Shown here piece by piece: positions 1 through 5,416 of a stretch of 7,429 bases of DNA (its first letter is position 1; every line of letters starts with the position of its first letter). The stretch is from positions 1 to 7,429 of the forward strand of contig JBCCZC010000285.1 in NCBI GenBank assembly GCA_039188505.1, written 5' to 3'. The notes beneath the pieces were generated by a model. That model was not told where the DNA came from and did no database searches. It was given only the letters and a program-made list of their open reading frames with translations. The DNA comes from JBCCZC01 sp039188505 (GTDB taxonomy: Bacteria > Pseudomonadota > Gammaproteobacteria > Xanthomonadales > SZUA-38). Both the position numbers and the translations under genes were made by a program.

Positions 1-900
1 CCGAACAAGAAGCGTTCGATCATGCTGGCCTTCTTCATGGGGCTTGCGCTTTCGATCGGCCTCGCCTTCCTGCTCGAACACCTCGACAACACGCTGAAGG
101 GCGCGGACGACACCGAGCAGAAGCTGGGACTGCCGGTGCTTGGCCTGCTTCCGAGTCTGAAGACCCAGGACAAGAAGGATCTGTCACCGCTGCGGCAGTT
201 CATGGCCGAACCGAAATCGGCGTTCGCCGAGGCGATCCGTACGATCCGGACAGGCGTACTGCTCTCGTCCCTCGACGACGAACACAAGGTGGTACTCGTC
301 ACTTCGTCGGTGCCGGGCGAAGGCAAGACCACGCTGTCCATGAATCTGGCGCGGGCATTGTCCGAGATGAAGCGGGTCCTGCTGATCGACGCGGATATGC
401 GACGACCCATGGTTGCCAAGGCCCTCGACGGGGATGCGCAAAAGGGGCTGTCGCACTTCATTTCCGGCGAATCCGATCTCAAAGAGTGCCTCCAGAAAGC
501 CTCGGATGCTCTCTATGTGATGCCCGCCGGCGTGGTTCCCCCGAACCCCCTCGAACTCCTGTCCTCGGCACGATTCGCCAGCGCCCTCGACAAGCTTGGG
601 GATCACTATGACCATATCGTCATCGACTGCGCCCCGACGCTCGCTGTAAGCGACGCCATGGTGCTGTCGAAGTTGGCTTCTTCCGTCATCTATGTCGTCC
701 GCGCCGACGCGACGCCCACCCAGGCCGCGCAGGCGGGGATCAAGCGGCTACGTCGCGTCGGGGCCCACGTCATCGGTGCCGTCGTCAACCGTGCCGTACG
801 CAAGCATCGCCCCTACTACGGCAAGTATTCGAACTACTACGGCGACAGCTACTACTCGGATTACGGCTACGTGCCCGAAGACCGGGCGAACCGCGCCTGA
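1..900 (+). CDS. Polysaccharide co-polymerase / BY-kinase (Wzc/EpsB type), C-terminal part, 5' end outside window
   Basis: This is the C-terminal part of an inner-membrane chain-length-determinant protein fused to a cytoplasmic tyrosine autokinase. Such proteins control polymer length and export of capsule or exopolysaccharide through cycles of oligomerisation and tyrosine autophosphorylation. The reading frame is open from base 1 (PNKKRSIM...), so the true start and the periplasmic Wzz/GNVR part lie upstream. Numbering from the Met at base 22, one membrane segment spans about residues 1-18. It is followed by the linker typical of the family (LEHLDNTLKG, then LGLPVLGLLP). The kinase has a Walker A motif at about 97-104 (VPGEGKTT), Walker A' at about 119-126 (VLLIDADM) and Walker B at about 198-203 (HIVIDC). 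The C-terminus (265-283) carries nine tyrosines in 19 residues, the expected autophosphorylation cluster. The next gene starts 11 nt after the stop, so they are probably one operon. Family assignment is firm; the particular polymer is unknown. Confidence 0.95.
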   Translation, partial: PNKKRSIMLAFFMGLALSIGLAFLLEHLDNTLKGADDTEQKLGLPVLGLLPSLKTQDKKDLSPLRQFMAEPKSAFAEAIRTIRTGVLLSSLDDEHKVVLVTSSVPGEGKTTLSMNLARALSEMKRVLLIDADMRRPMVAKALDGDAQKGLSHFISGESDLKECLQKASDALYVMPAGVVPPNPLELLSSARFASALDKLGDHYDHIVIDCAPTLAVSDAMVLSKLASSVIYVVRADATPTQAAQAGIKRLRRVGAHVIGAVVNRAVRKHRPYYGKYSNYYGDSYYSDYGYVPEDRANRA

Positions 901-911
901 CCCGGCTCCGG

Positions 912-1607
912 ATGACCACGCGCGCGCTGGGGTCACGATTGGCGAGCGCCGTTGCAGTCCTGTTCTTTCTTCTCGCGGCCGCCGCCGCGCTCCTGATCGG
1001 ACACGCCGAACTCGAACTCCATCTGGCCTCGACGCGCCTCGACGCGTCCTGGAATAACCCGACCGATACGCTCCCGGTGGATCAGGCCGAAGCCCAGCTT
1101 GGCCGCGCCGGGCTGGCGCTCCAGCGGGGCGAACTCTACGCCCGCCGCGGCGAGCTGGCACTCGTTCGAGCCCTGCAGAGCAATGGTGACCGAGAGCGCC
1201 TCCTCGAGGCCCGCGCCTGGATGAATCGCGCCATTCGCGCACGGCCCTTGTGGCCCCAATTTCACGCCTGGCGCGCCGTGATCAATGCGAGACTAAGCGA
1301 CGCTGAGGGCACCCGTGCCGACCAGCGGTCGGCGCGCGATCTCGGCCCGAACTCGGCAGCAACGCTCGTCGTCCTCTATCCACACGTCGGCGCCCTGGGA
1401 CCCTGGCTCGATCTGGGTCTGGCCGAGGACCTCCTTGCGCTCGCCGAGCGCGCCGCGCGGTTTCAGGCGAAGCCGGTGGTCGCTATCATGCGGCGCTTCG
1501 GCTGGCTCGAACTCTGGTGCCTGCGCCCCCAGGTGCAGCTCTACGAACTCAGGGATTGCGAGCGCGCCCTGGCGAGCCTCGAAGAAAGACCGTCTGGAGA
1601 TTCATGA
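912..1607 (+). CDS. Membrane-anchored helical-repeat protein, VpsP-like polysaccharide accessory protein
   Basis: The predicted protein has 231 residues. A short basic N-terminus is followed by one hydrophobic segment at about 11-30, which should be an uncleaved membrane anchor or signal anchor. The rest is Ala/Leu/Arg-rich and helical. A TPR-like stretch lies at about 61-145, with an (L..A..W...AI...P..P....WR) pattern around 98-120. A second conserved-looking block is at about 190-217 (RRFGWLELW, then LYELRDCERAL). Size, topology and position right behind a BY-kinase fit the VpsP-type proteins of exopolysaccharide loci, but this comes from memory of family features and was not searched. The ATG at 912 is 11 nt behind the kinase stop with only a weak purine-rich site in front, suggesting translational coupling. 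The stop overlaps the next start. The biochemical role of such proteins is not established; scaffolding or assembly at the inner membrane is inference. Confidence 0.75.
   Translation: MTTRALGSRLASAVAVLFFLLAAAAALLIGHAELELHLASTRLDASWNNPTDTLPVDQAEAQLGRAGLALQRGELYARRGELALVRALQSNGDRERLLEARAWMNRAIRARPLWPQFHAWRAVINARLSDAEGTRADQRSARDLGPNSAATLVVLYPHVGALGPWLDLGLAEDLLALAERAARFQAKPVVAIMRRFGWLELWCLRPQVQLYELRDCERALASLEERPSGDS
1596..1599 (+). promoter_or_regulatory. Ribosome binding site for the DUF6165 gene (GGAG)
   Basis: A GGAG core lies inside the end of the upstream gene. It is 4 nt from the ATG at 1604 and 7 nt from the in-frame ATG at 1607. The spacing favours the second Met slightly. Either choice gives essentially the same protein and rules out the longer in-frame extension to 1517, which would lie inside the preceding gene. 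Confidence 0.6.
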
Positions 1608-1996
1608 TGACCCAACCCCTGATTCCCGTCGCCCACGGCGAGCTCATCGACAAGATCACGATCCTCGAGATCAAGTCGGAGCGCATCTCGGATCCGGCGA
1701 AGCTCGAGAACGTCAACCGCGAACTCGCCGAGCTGCTGGCGATCTGGTCACCGTTCGAGGCATCGAACGCCGGCGTCGCCGATCCGCGGAGCCGCCTCAA
1801 GGGCGTCAACGAGGCGCTCTGGGACATCGAAGACGACATCCGGCTCAAAGAGGCTGCGAGGGCGTTCGACGAAGAGTTCATTCGCCTGGCCCGAGCCGTC
1901 TACGTGACCAACGATCGACGCGCGGCGATCAAACGTGAGATCAACGAGATCCTCGGATCGAAACTCGTCGAGGAGAAGTCCTACGAGGACTACTGA
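1604..1996 (+). CDS. DUF6165 family protein
   Basis: The protein has 130 residues and is cytoplasmic, with no signal or membrane segment. It is acidic and highly helical. The sequence shows hallmarks I associate with DUF6165: an N-terminal GELIDKITILEIK block (12-24), a central NEALWDIEDDIR block (69-80), then LARAVYVTNDRRAAIKREIN (95-114) and the terminal VEEKSYEDY (122-130). The whole chain seems to be conserved family core, so it is full length. The function of DUF6165 is not known to me. The family is often met near glycosyltransferase or polysaccharide genes, and here it follows a BY-kinase and a VpsP-like gene. Its ATG overlaps the preceding stop (ATGA, 1604-1607), showing translational coupling. 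A role in polysaccharide biosynthesis is therefore inferred from context only. The start at 1607 is an equally good alternative. Confidence 0.85.
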   Translation: MMTQPLIPVAHGELIDKITILEIKSERISDPAKLENVNRELAELLAIWSPFEASNAGVADPRSRLKGVNEALWDIEDDIRLKEAARAFDEEFIRLARAVYVTNDRRAAIKREINEILGSKLVEEKSYEDY

Positions 1997-2020
1997 ATGC
2001 GAGTTGCGCGGGGTCCGCAG

Positions 2021-2055
2021 TGGATCTTTCCGGCTGCTCGCCGGTCGAAGATCCA
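2021..2055. repeat. Imperfect inverted repeat between the DUF6165 and M48 genes
   Basis: An 8-bp stem, TGGATCTT (2021-2028) and AAGATCCA (2048-2055), encloses a second pairing of CCGG (2030-2033) with CCGG (2041-2044) around a 7-nt loop. There is a small asymmetric internal bulge. No T-run follows, so it is not a classical intrinsic terminator. It could still weaken read-through from the polysaccharide operon, stabilise the upstream mRNA 3' end or bind a regulator. Confidence 0.45.
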
Positions 2056-2105
2056 GTAGGATGAAAGCCGTTCCGCCAGGATTTCGGCGCCGGATCGATC
2101 AGCAC

Positions 2106-2109
2106 GAGG
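2106..2109 (+). promoter_or_regulatory. Ribosome binding site fixing the start of the M48 lipoprotein gene (GAGG)
   Basis: A GAGG core ends 8 nt before the ATG at 2118. This supports that codon over the upstream in-frame ATGs at 1935 and 2061, which would put about 60 or 19 extra residues in front of the lipoprotein signal peptide. The ATG at 2127 is a less likely alternative. Confidence 0.65.
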
Positions 2110-2117
2110 CCCATTGC

Positions 2118-3599
2118 ATGCGACGGATGACCGCGACACGAGTGACCCTTCTCCTGACCGTCTGCGTTGCGGTCCTGCTCGGCGGGTGCGCCAGCAACCC
2201 CGCGACGGGCGAGGCCACCGTCGCGCTGATGTCGGAGGAAAAGGAGGTCGAGCTCGGCAAGCAGCTGCATCCGCGCATCATTGCGCAGTACGGCGTCTAT
2301 CCGGATTCGGAGCTCCAAGGCTACGTCAACGACATCGGTCAGCGCCTCGCGGCTGTCAGCGAGCGTCCGGACCTCGTCTGGAGCTTCACGGTCCTCAACG
2401 ACGACACCATCAACGCCTTCGCCCTGCCCGGCGGCTATGTCTACATCACGCGCGGAATCATGGCCCATCTCCGCTCCGAGGCGGAGCTGGCGGCCGTCAT
2501 CGGGCACGAGATCGGCCACGTCACGGCACGGCACGCCGCGACCCGCGATCGCAACCAGAAGCTGGCCGGCGTAGCGTCTACGCTCACCGCCATCGCGACC
2601 CGCTCGGTCGCCGGAGCCCAGGCTGCCTCCCTGGCAGGCGACGCGCTCGTGTCGGGCTTCGGCCGCACCCAGGAGCTGGAGGCCGACGAGCTGGGCGCCC
2701 GTTATATCGCCAAGGCCGGCTATCCGACCGAGGCTGTCTTTACCGCCGTCGAGATCCTCAAGCGACGCGAGCAGTTCGAGATCGAGCGTGCCCGTGCAGA
2801 GGGCCGCCAGCCGAGAATCCCCAAGGGTATTTTCAATACGCACCCGGACAACGACGTGCGCTTCGAGGAGGCCATCGAAGCGGCATCGCAATACCAGTCC
2901 GACGCCAATGCCGATCCCCGCGTGGAGGAGTACCTCAATCGGATCAACGGCATGGCCTTCGGGCCGAAGAATATCCCGGGGGTCGTGCGGAACAACTACT
3001 ACTACCACAGCCGTTTCGGCATCAAGATGAAGTTTCCGGAGGACTGGCGGGTGATGGGCTCGACGGGCCAGATCCAGGCCATCTCTCCGGAGAATGACGC
3101 CGCCATGCAGGTCTTCGTCGTGGTTCCGGGTCGCAACATGACGCCCATGGACGTCATCCAGCGCAAGCTCGGCCTCTCGCAGCTCAAGGAAGCCCGCGAA
3201 ATCACGGTCTCGGGCCTGCCGGCCGTCATCGGTATCGGTGATCGCTACGGCCAGGGGCCCTTCGGCAATCGCCCGGTACGGGCCGCGGCCATCGTTGACC
3301 AGCGGCGGCGCAAGGCCTATGTCTTCGCCGGGACGGGCAAGAACGACCTGAGCCGCATCGCACGCGACGACGATTTCATCCCCACGATCTTCACCTTCGA
3401 TCACATGGAACGAAGCGAGATCAACCTCGGGCGACCGCCCGTCATTCGCATTGTCCGCGCCGAAGACGACACCACGATCGAGGGGCTCGCCGAGTCCTCG
3501 GCGGTTCCGGTGTTCGCCGAGCAGCAGCTGCGTCTGATCAACGGCCTGTATCCCGCCGGCGAACCCCAGCCTGGGCAGCTCCTGAAGACCGTCGACTGA
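2118..3599 (+). CDS. M48 family metalloprotease, predicted outer-membrane-side lipoprotein (BepA/LoiP-like)
   Basis: The protein has 493 residues from the chosen ATG. The N-terminus (MRRMTATRV) leads into a short hydrophobic stretch and a lipobox LGGC with Cys at residue 24, so it should be lipidated; Ala-Ser at +2/+3 is compatible with transport to the outer membrane. The peptidase domain carries the zinc motif HEIGH (130-134) and the third-ligand motif ELEADELG, with Glu at about 188 and Asp at about 190. The downstream THPDNDVR element is at about 241-248. A separate C-terminal region (about 296-440) begins with a YYYHSRFGIKMKFPEDW-type segment. The chain ends with a small LysM-like unit (about 443-493: IRIVRAEDDTTIEGLAE, then LRLINGLYP). 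M48 lipoproteins such as BepA, LoiP and YcaL degrade or help fold envelope proteins, and that role is inferred here. It is probably a single-gene unit: the gap upstream is 121 nt, and the downstream gene is 138 nt away. Confidence 0.93.
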   Translation: MRRMTATRVTLLLTVCVAVLLGGCASNPATGEATVALMSEEKEVELGKQLHPRIIAQYGVYPDSELQGYVNDIGQRLAAVSERPDLVWSFTVLNDDTINAFALPGGYVYITRGIMAHLRSEAELAAVIGHEIGHVTARHAATRDRNQKLAGVASTLTAIATRSVAGAQAASLAGDALVSGFGRTQELEADELGARYIAKAGYPTEAVFTAVEILKRREQFEIERARAEGRQPRIPKGIFNTHPDNDVRFEEAIEAASQYQSDANADPRVEEYLNRINGMAFGPKNIPGVVRNNYYYHSRFGIKMKFPEDWRVMGSTGQIQAISPENDAAMQVFVVVPGRNMTPMDVIQRKLGLSQLKEAREITVSGLPAVIGIGDRYGQGPFGNRPVRAAAIVDQRRRKAYVFAGTGKNDLSRIARDDDFIPTIFTFDHMERSEINLGRPPVIRIVRAEDDTTIEGLAESSAVPVFAEQQLRLINGLYPAGEPQPGQLLKTVD

Positions 3600-3616
3600 T
3601 CTCAGCGACCCTCACC

Positions 3617-3644
3617 GGCCGGCGTCGAGCGTCAACTGCCGGCC
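3617..3644. repeat. GC-rich inverted repeat after the M48 gene, possible terminator
   Basis: GGCCGGC (3617-3623) and GCCGGCC (3638-3644) can pair as a 7-bp stem with a 14-nt loop, starting 18 nt after the M48 stop codon. There is no T-tract, so it is at best a weak or Rho-assisted stop. Confidence 0.35.
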
Positions 3645-3702
3645 TGCGCCCCCGGGTCCCGGACGCCCTGATCCGCCTTTCTCAGGTTTTGAGAATGCGG
3701 GG

Positions 3703-3718
3703 TGGTTCAATAGAACCA
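3703..3718. repeat. Small perfect hairpin upstream of the 79-residue gene
   Basis: TGGTTC (3703-3708) pairs perfectly with GAACCA (3713-3718) around an AATA loop. A G-T and a G-C pair can extend the stem to 8 bp. It ends 7 nt before the AGGAG ribosome binding site of the next gene, so it lies in the 5' leader or overlaps the promoter. It could be an operator or an mRNA-stabilising leader hairpin; the sequence alone cannot decide. Confidence 0.5.
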
Positions 3719-3737
3719 TCGAAGCAGGAGCCAGCCC

Positions 3738-3977
3738 ATGATGCAGCGACACACCGACCACCCGATCATCGGCAAGACCATCACTGGCGTGATCGCGCGC
3801 CCCGGATCTGATGGACGCGAAATCGTCATGCTCCAGTTCGACGACGGCACCTGCTTCGAGGTCGTTTCTTCGCGGGCTCGCAGAGCGCTGACGCGCCTGG
3901 CCGGTGAGCGTCGGCAACCGGCCACAAGCGAGCAGATGAGCTTTTTCCCGCATGACGGTGAGCTCCGGGCTGCCTGA
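3738..3977 (+). CDS. Small protein of unknown function (79 aa)
   Basis: I do not recognise a family. The ATG at 3738 has a good AGGAG site (3726-3730) 7 nt upstream; the ATG at 3741 is an alternative. There is no signal peptide or membrane segment, so the product should be cytoplasmic. Residues about 10-44 look like three short beta strands (IIGKTITGVIA, REIVMLQFDDG, TCFEVVS), the last two joined by an acidic turn. A basic helix follows at about 45-60 (RARRALTRLAGERR), then a flexible tail. The tail contains QMSFF (66-70), which resembles the QL(S/D)LF clamp-binding consensus of bacterial DNA polymerases and repair proteins; this may be chance. Codon use and GC match the neighbours. The gene stands alone between the M48 gene and a convergent operon. 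The RBS, coding-like composition and position make it likely real. Confidence 0.65.
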   Translation: MMQRHTDHPIIGKTITGVIARPGSDGREIVMLQFDDGTCFEVVSSRARRALTRLAGERRQPATSEQMSFFPHDGELRAA

Positions 3978-4031
3978 GGCCCCCTTGCCCTAGCCCCCAG
4001 CTTCGTCCACTGGGAGCCCACCGTCACCACC

Positions 4032-4059
4032 GAGGGCCGGCGCCACCCCGCCGGCCCTC
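4032..4059. terminator. GC-rich hairpin between convergent genes, possible bidirectional terminator
   Basis: GAGGGCCGGCG (4032-4042) and CGCCGGCCCTC (4049-4059) form a perfect 11-bp stem with a 6-nt loop. It lies 54 nt after the stop of the + strand small gene and overlaps the stop codon (4058-4060) of the - strand ribbon-helix-helix gene. Position between converging genes and stem strength suggest transcription ends here on both strands. Neither side carries a T-run, so termination is inferred. Confidence 0.5.
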
Positions 4060-4240
4060 ACTCTTCGGGCTTGCGTTGCTCCTGCCCATCCTTTGCCAGC
4101 CGCCCATGCTTGCGCAGCTGGTCCCGCAGAACGTATTCGATCTGTGCGTTGAGGCTGCGAAGCTCGTCATCGGCCCAGCGCTGCATGGCCTCGTGGACCT
4201 GCTGGCTCAGGCGCAGGGCAAAGGGCTTTCGGGCACTCAC
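4058..4240 (-). CDS. Ribbon-helix-helix (Arc-type) small DNA-binding protein
   Basis: The protein has 60 residues. It shows a ribbon-helix-helix layout: a short strand at about 5-11 (KPFALRLS), helix A at about 12-26 (QQVHEAMQRWADDEL), the turn RSLN, helix B at about 31-45 (AQIEYVLRDQLRKHG) and a charged tail. Such proteins dimerise through the strands, which insert into the DNA major groove; annotations often read Arc-like or HicB-family antitoxin. No toxin gene is adjacent, so an antitoxin label is not supported. The start is a GTG at 4240, the only start in the open frame before an upstream stop at 4268-4270. An AAGGGG-type purine run precedes it. It lies 41 nt behind the SPFH gene on the same strand, so they are likely co-transcribed. 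Autoregulation of that operon is a reasonable inference. Its stop codon overlaps the terminator-like hairpin. Confidence 0.85.
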   Translation of the reverse strand: MSARKPFALRLSQQVHEAMQRWADDELRSLNAQIEYVLRDQLRKHGRLAKDGQEQRKPEE

Positions 4241-4281
4241 AGCGCCCCGCCCCTTGCACCCGAAACGTCAGTGCGCATGGT

Positions 4282-5151
4282 TCAGGTGTAGAGGCTGCCG
4301 GCGTTGACGACCGGCTTGGCGCCGTCCTCACTGCACAGCACCACGAGGAGATTGGACACCATGGCGGCCTTGCGCTCCTCGTCGAGCGAAACGACATCCT
4401 TCGACGAAAGCTCGTCGAGCGCCATTTCCACCATACCCACGGCCCCCTCGACGATCTTCGTCCGCGCGGCGATGACGGCATCAGCCTGCTGGCGCCGCAG
4501 CATCGCGTGCGCGATTTCCGGCGCATAGGCCAGATGACTGAGGCGGGCCTCGATCACTTCGACGCCGGCCTTCTCGAGGCGCTCCTGGATCTCGCGCTTC
4601 AGTTCGTTGGAAATCTCCTGCGGATGGCTGCGCAGCGCGAAACGTTCCGGTTCGCTGGTCTCGTAGGGATACGCGGTCGTGAGATTCCGGATTGCGGCCT
4701 CGCTTTGGATGCTGACGAACTCTTCGAAATCATCAACCTCGAAGACCGCCTCCGCCGTGTCGACCACCTTCCAGACGACGACCGCCGCGATCTCGATCGG
4801 GCTGCCCGAACTGTCATTGACCTTCAGCTTGCCGCTCTCGAAGTTCCGCACCCGAACCGACACCGCTTGCTTCGCGTAAAACGGGTTGGCATAGCGCAGG
4901 CCCGGCTCCCGCACGGTGCCCTTGTAGGCACCGAAGAGCTGGATCACCTTGGCTTCGTTCGGCGCAACCATGAAAAAGCCGAACCAGAGAATGAACACGA
5001 CGATGCTCGCTACGATCGAGCTGATGAGTACGAAGGGATTCGCTGACGCCGCACCCAGGATGATTCCCCCCAGACACACGAGCTGCAGGACCAGCAGGAT
5101 CAGCAGCCAGGGATAGCCGGAATTCGCTTTAAGGGCTTGTTCACGGATCAT
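4282..5151 (-). CDS. SPFH / band-7 (prohibitin-stomatin family) membrane protein
   Basis: The protein has 289 residues. Two membrane segments lie at about 15-36 and 39-62, separated by a short SANP turn, so the body is probably cytoplasmic. The SPFH domain follows from about 63 (VAPNEAKVIQLFGAYKGTV, then EPGLRYANPFY) to about 225. It includes an IEIAAVVVWKVVDTAEAVFEVDDFEEFV stretch, given here as two parts: IEIAAVVVWKVVDTAEA and VFEVDDFEEFV (119-146). It ends in the helical ELKREIQERLEKAGVEVIEA region (183-202) and an Ala/Glu-rich helix. SPFH proteins form large ring or cage oligomers that organise membrane microdomains and often partner with proteases such as FtsH (known for HflK/HflC). The partner here is unknown. 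The ATG at 5151 has an excellent GGAGGT site 5 nt upstream and a clear promoter. A small ribbon-helix-helix gene follows 41 nt downstream. The short C-terminus lacks a NfeD partner gene nearby. Confidence 0.93.
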   Translation of the reverse strand: MIREQALKANSGYPWLLILLVLQLVCLGGIILGAASANPFVLISSIVASIVVFILWFGFFMVAPNEAKVIQLFGAYKGTVREPGLRYANPFYAKQAVSVRVRNFESGKLKVNDSSGSPIEIAAVVVWKVVDTAEAVFEVDDFEEFVSIQSEAAIRNLTTAYPYETSEPERFALRSHPQEISNELKREIQERLEKAGVEVIEARLSHLAYAPEIAHAMLRRQQADAVIAARTKIVEGAVGMVEMALDELSSKDVVSLDEERKAAMVSNLLVVLCSEDGAKPVVNAGSLYT

Positions 5152-5156
5152 GATCC

Positions 5157-5162
5157 ACCTCC
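5157..5162 (-). promoter_or_regulatory. Strong ribosome binding site for the SPFH gene (GGAGGT)
   Basis: On the - strand GGAGGT is a full Shine-Dalgarno core 5 nt from the ATG at 5151. It fixes the start and predicts strong translation. Confidence 0.8.
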
Positions 5163-5164
5163 AG

Positions 5165-5193
5165 TTGATATCACTACGATATCATTTTGACAA
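5165..5193 (-). promoter_or_regulatory. Sigma-70-like promoter of the SPFH/RHH operon
   Basis: Read on the - strand, TTGTCA (5188-5193) matches the -35 consensus at five of six positions. After a spacer of exactly 17 nt comes TATCAA (5165-5170), which matches the -10 consensus at four of six. The -10 lies just upstream of the SPFH ribosome binding site, so the leader would be very short. The local AT content stands out from the GC-rich surroundings. Confidence 0.65.
5166..5184. promoter_or_regulatory. Operator-like perfect inverted repeat TGATATC-N5-GATATCA
   Basis: TGATATC (5166-5172) and GATATCA (5178-5184) are perfect inverted copies separated by 5 nt. The left arm also forms the 8-bp palindrome TGATATCA with the first spacer base. 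The element occupies the spacer and most of the -10 of the SPFH promoter. A protein bound there should block RNA polymerase, so repression is the natural reading. The regulator is not identified; the downstream ribbon-helix-helix protein is one candidate, a PadR-, GntR- or MarR-type factor elsewhere is another. Confidence 0.7.
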
Positions 5194-5416
5194 TTTGAAG
5201 CCCAGGAGTCGTCCGCCGGAGGTCATGGGCGCAGGCGCCTCGCTGACCAGCGACTCCATCCTGTCGAGTCCTTGCGTTGGTCCGGCCGCTCGCGAGGTTG
5301 CATCGTCCGGGCGCTTGCGCGAGACGGATCCCTCAGGTAGGCCAACGAGCGGAGGCGCCCGCTGATGCCGCGGCAGGCGCCCGCTTGGTCGCAACTGGCA
5401 GACCCACCAGGCTGTC
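5194..5416. other. Intergenic region between SPFH promoter and oxidoreductase gene: short palindromes and repeats, no gene
   Basis: No frame here has convincing coding character; the open frames on both strands are arginine/proline/serine-rich and lack well-spaced ribosome binding sites. Visible structure is a TCGCTG-AC-CAGCGA palindrome (5240-5253), a TGCCGCGGCA palindrome (5366-5375) and an 11-bp direct repeat AGGCGCCCGCT (5353-5363 and 5375-5385, 22 bp apart). It must contain the transcription end of the oxidoreductase gene, but I see no T-tailed terminator for it. Confidence 0.5.

Noticed and set aside
1517..1603. Longer start for the DUF6165 gene at 1517
   Set aside because: The extension lies inside the preceding gene, reads as Pro/Arg-rich shadow sequence, and family similarity begins only after the Met at 1604.
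1935..2117. N-terminal extension of the M48 gene starting at 1935 or 2061
   Set aside because: The first overlaps the DUF6165 gene and both put unrelated basic residues in front of a proper lipoprotein signal peptide; the ATG at 2118 has a well-spaced GAGG.
1941..3404. 487-codon open frame on the - strand opposite the M48 gene
   Set aside because: It mirrors a gene with clear zinc-protease motifs and a lipobox; long antisense frames are expected in GC-rich coding DNA, and its translation shows no recognisable domain.
3612..4030. - strand frames across the small-gene region
   Set aside because: They overlap the better supported + strand gene with its AGGAG site and show no domain or plausible start signal.
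4058..4240. Toxin-antitoxin module
   Set aside because: Ribbon-helix-helix proteins are often antitoxins, but no toxin-like gene is adjacent; the partner is a full SPFH membrane protein.
4076..4291. + strand frames opposite the ribbon-helix-helix gene
   Set aside because: The - strand product has a clear ribbon-helix-helix pattern and an operon position; the + strand frames have neither motif nor ribosome binding site.
5225..5365. Possible small + strand gene from the ATG at 5225
   Set aside because: A GGAGG lies only 2 nt before the ATG, the product is low-complexity Ser/Gly/Arg-rich, and no motif or downstream partner supports it.
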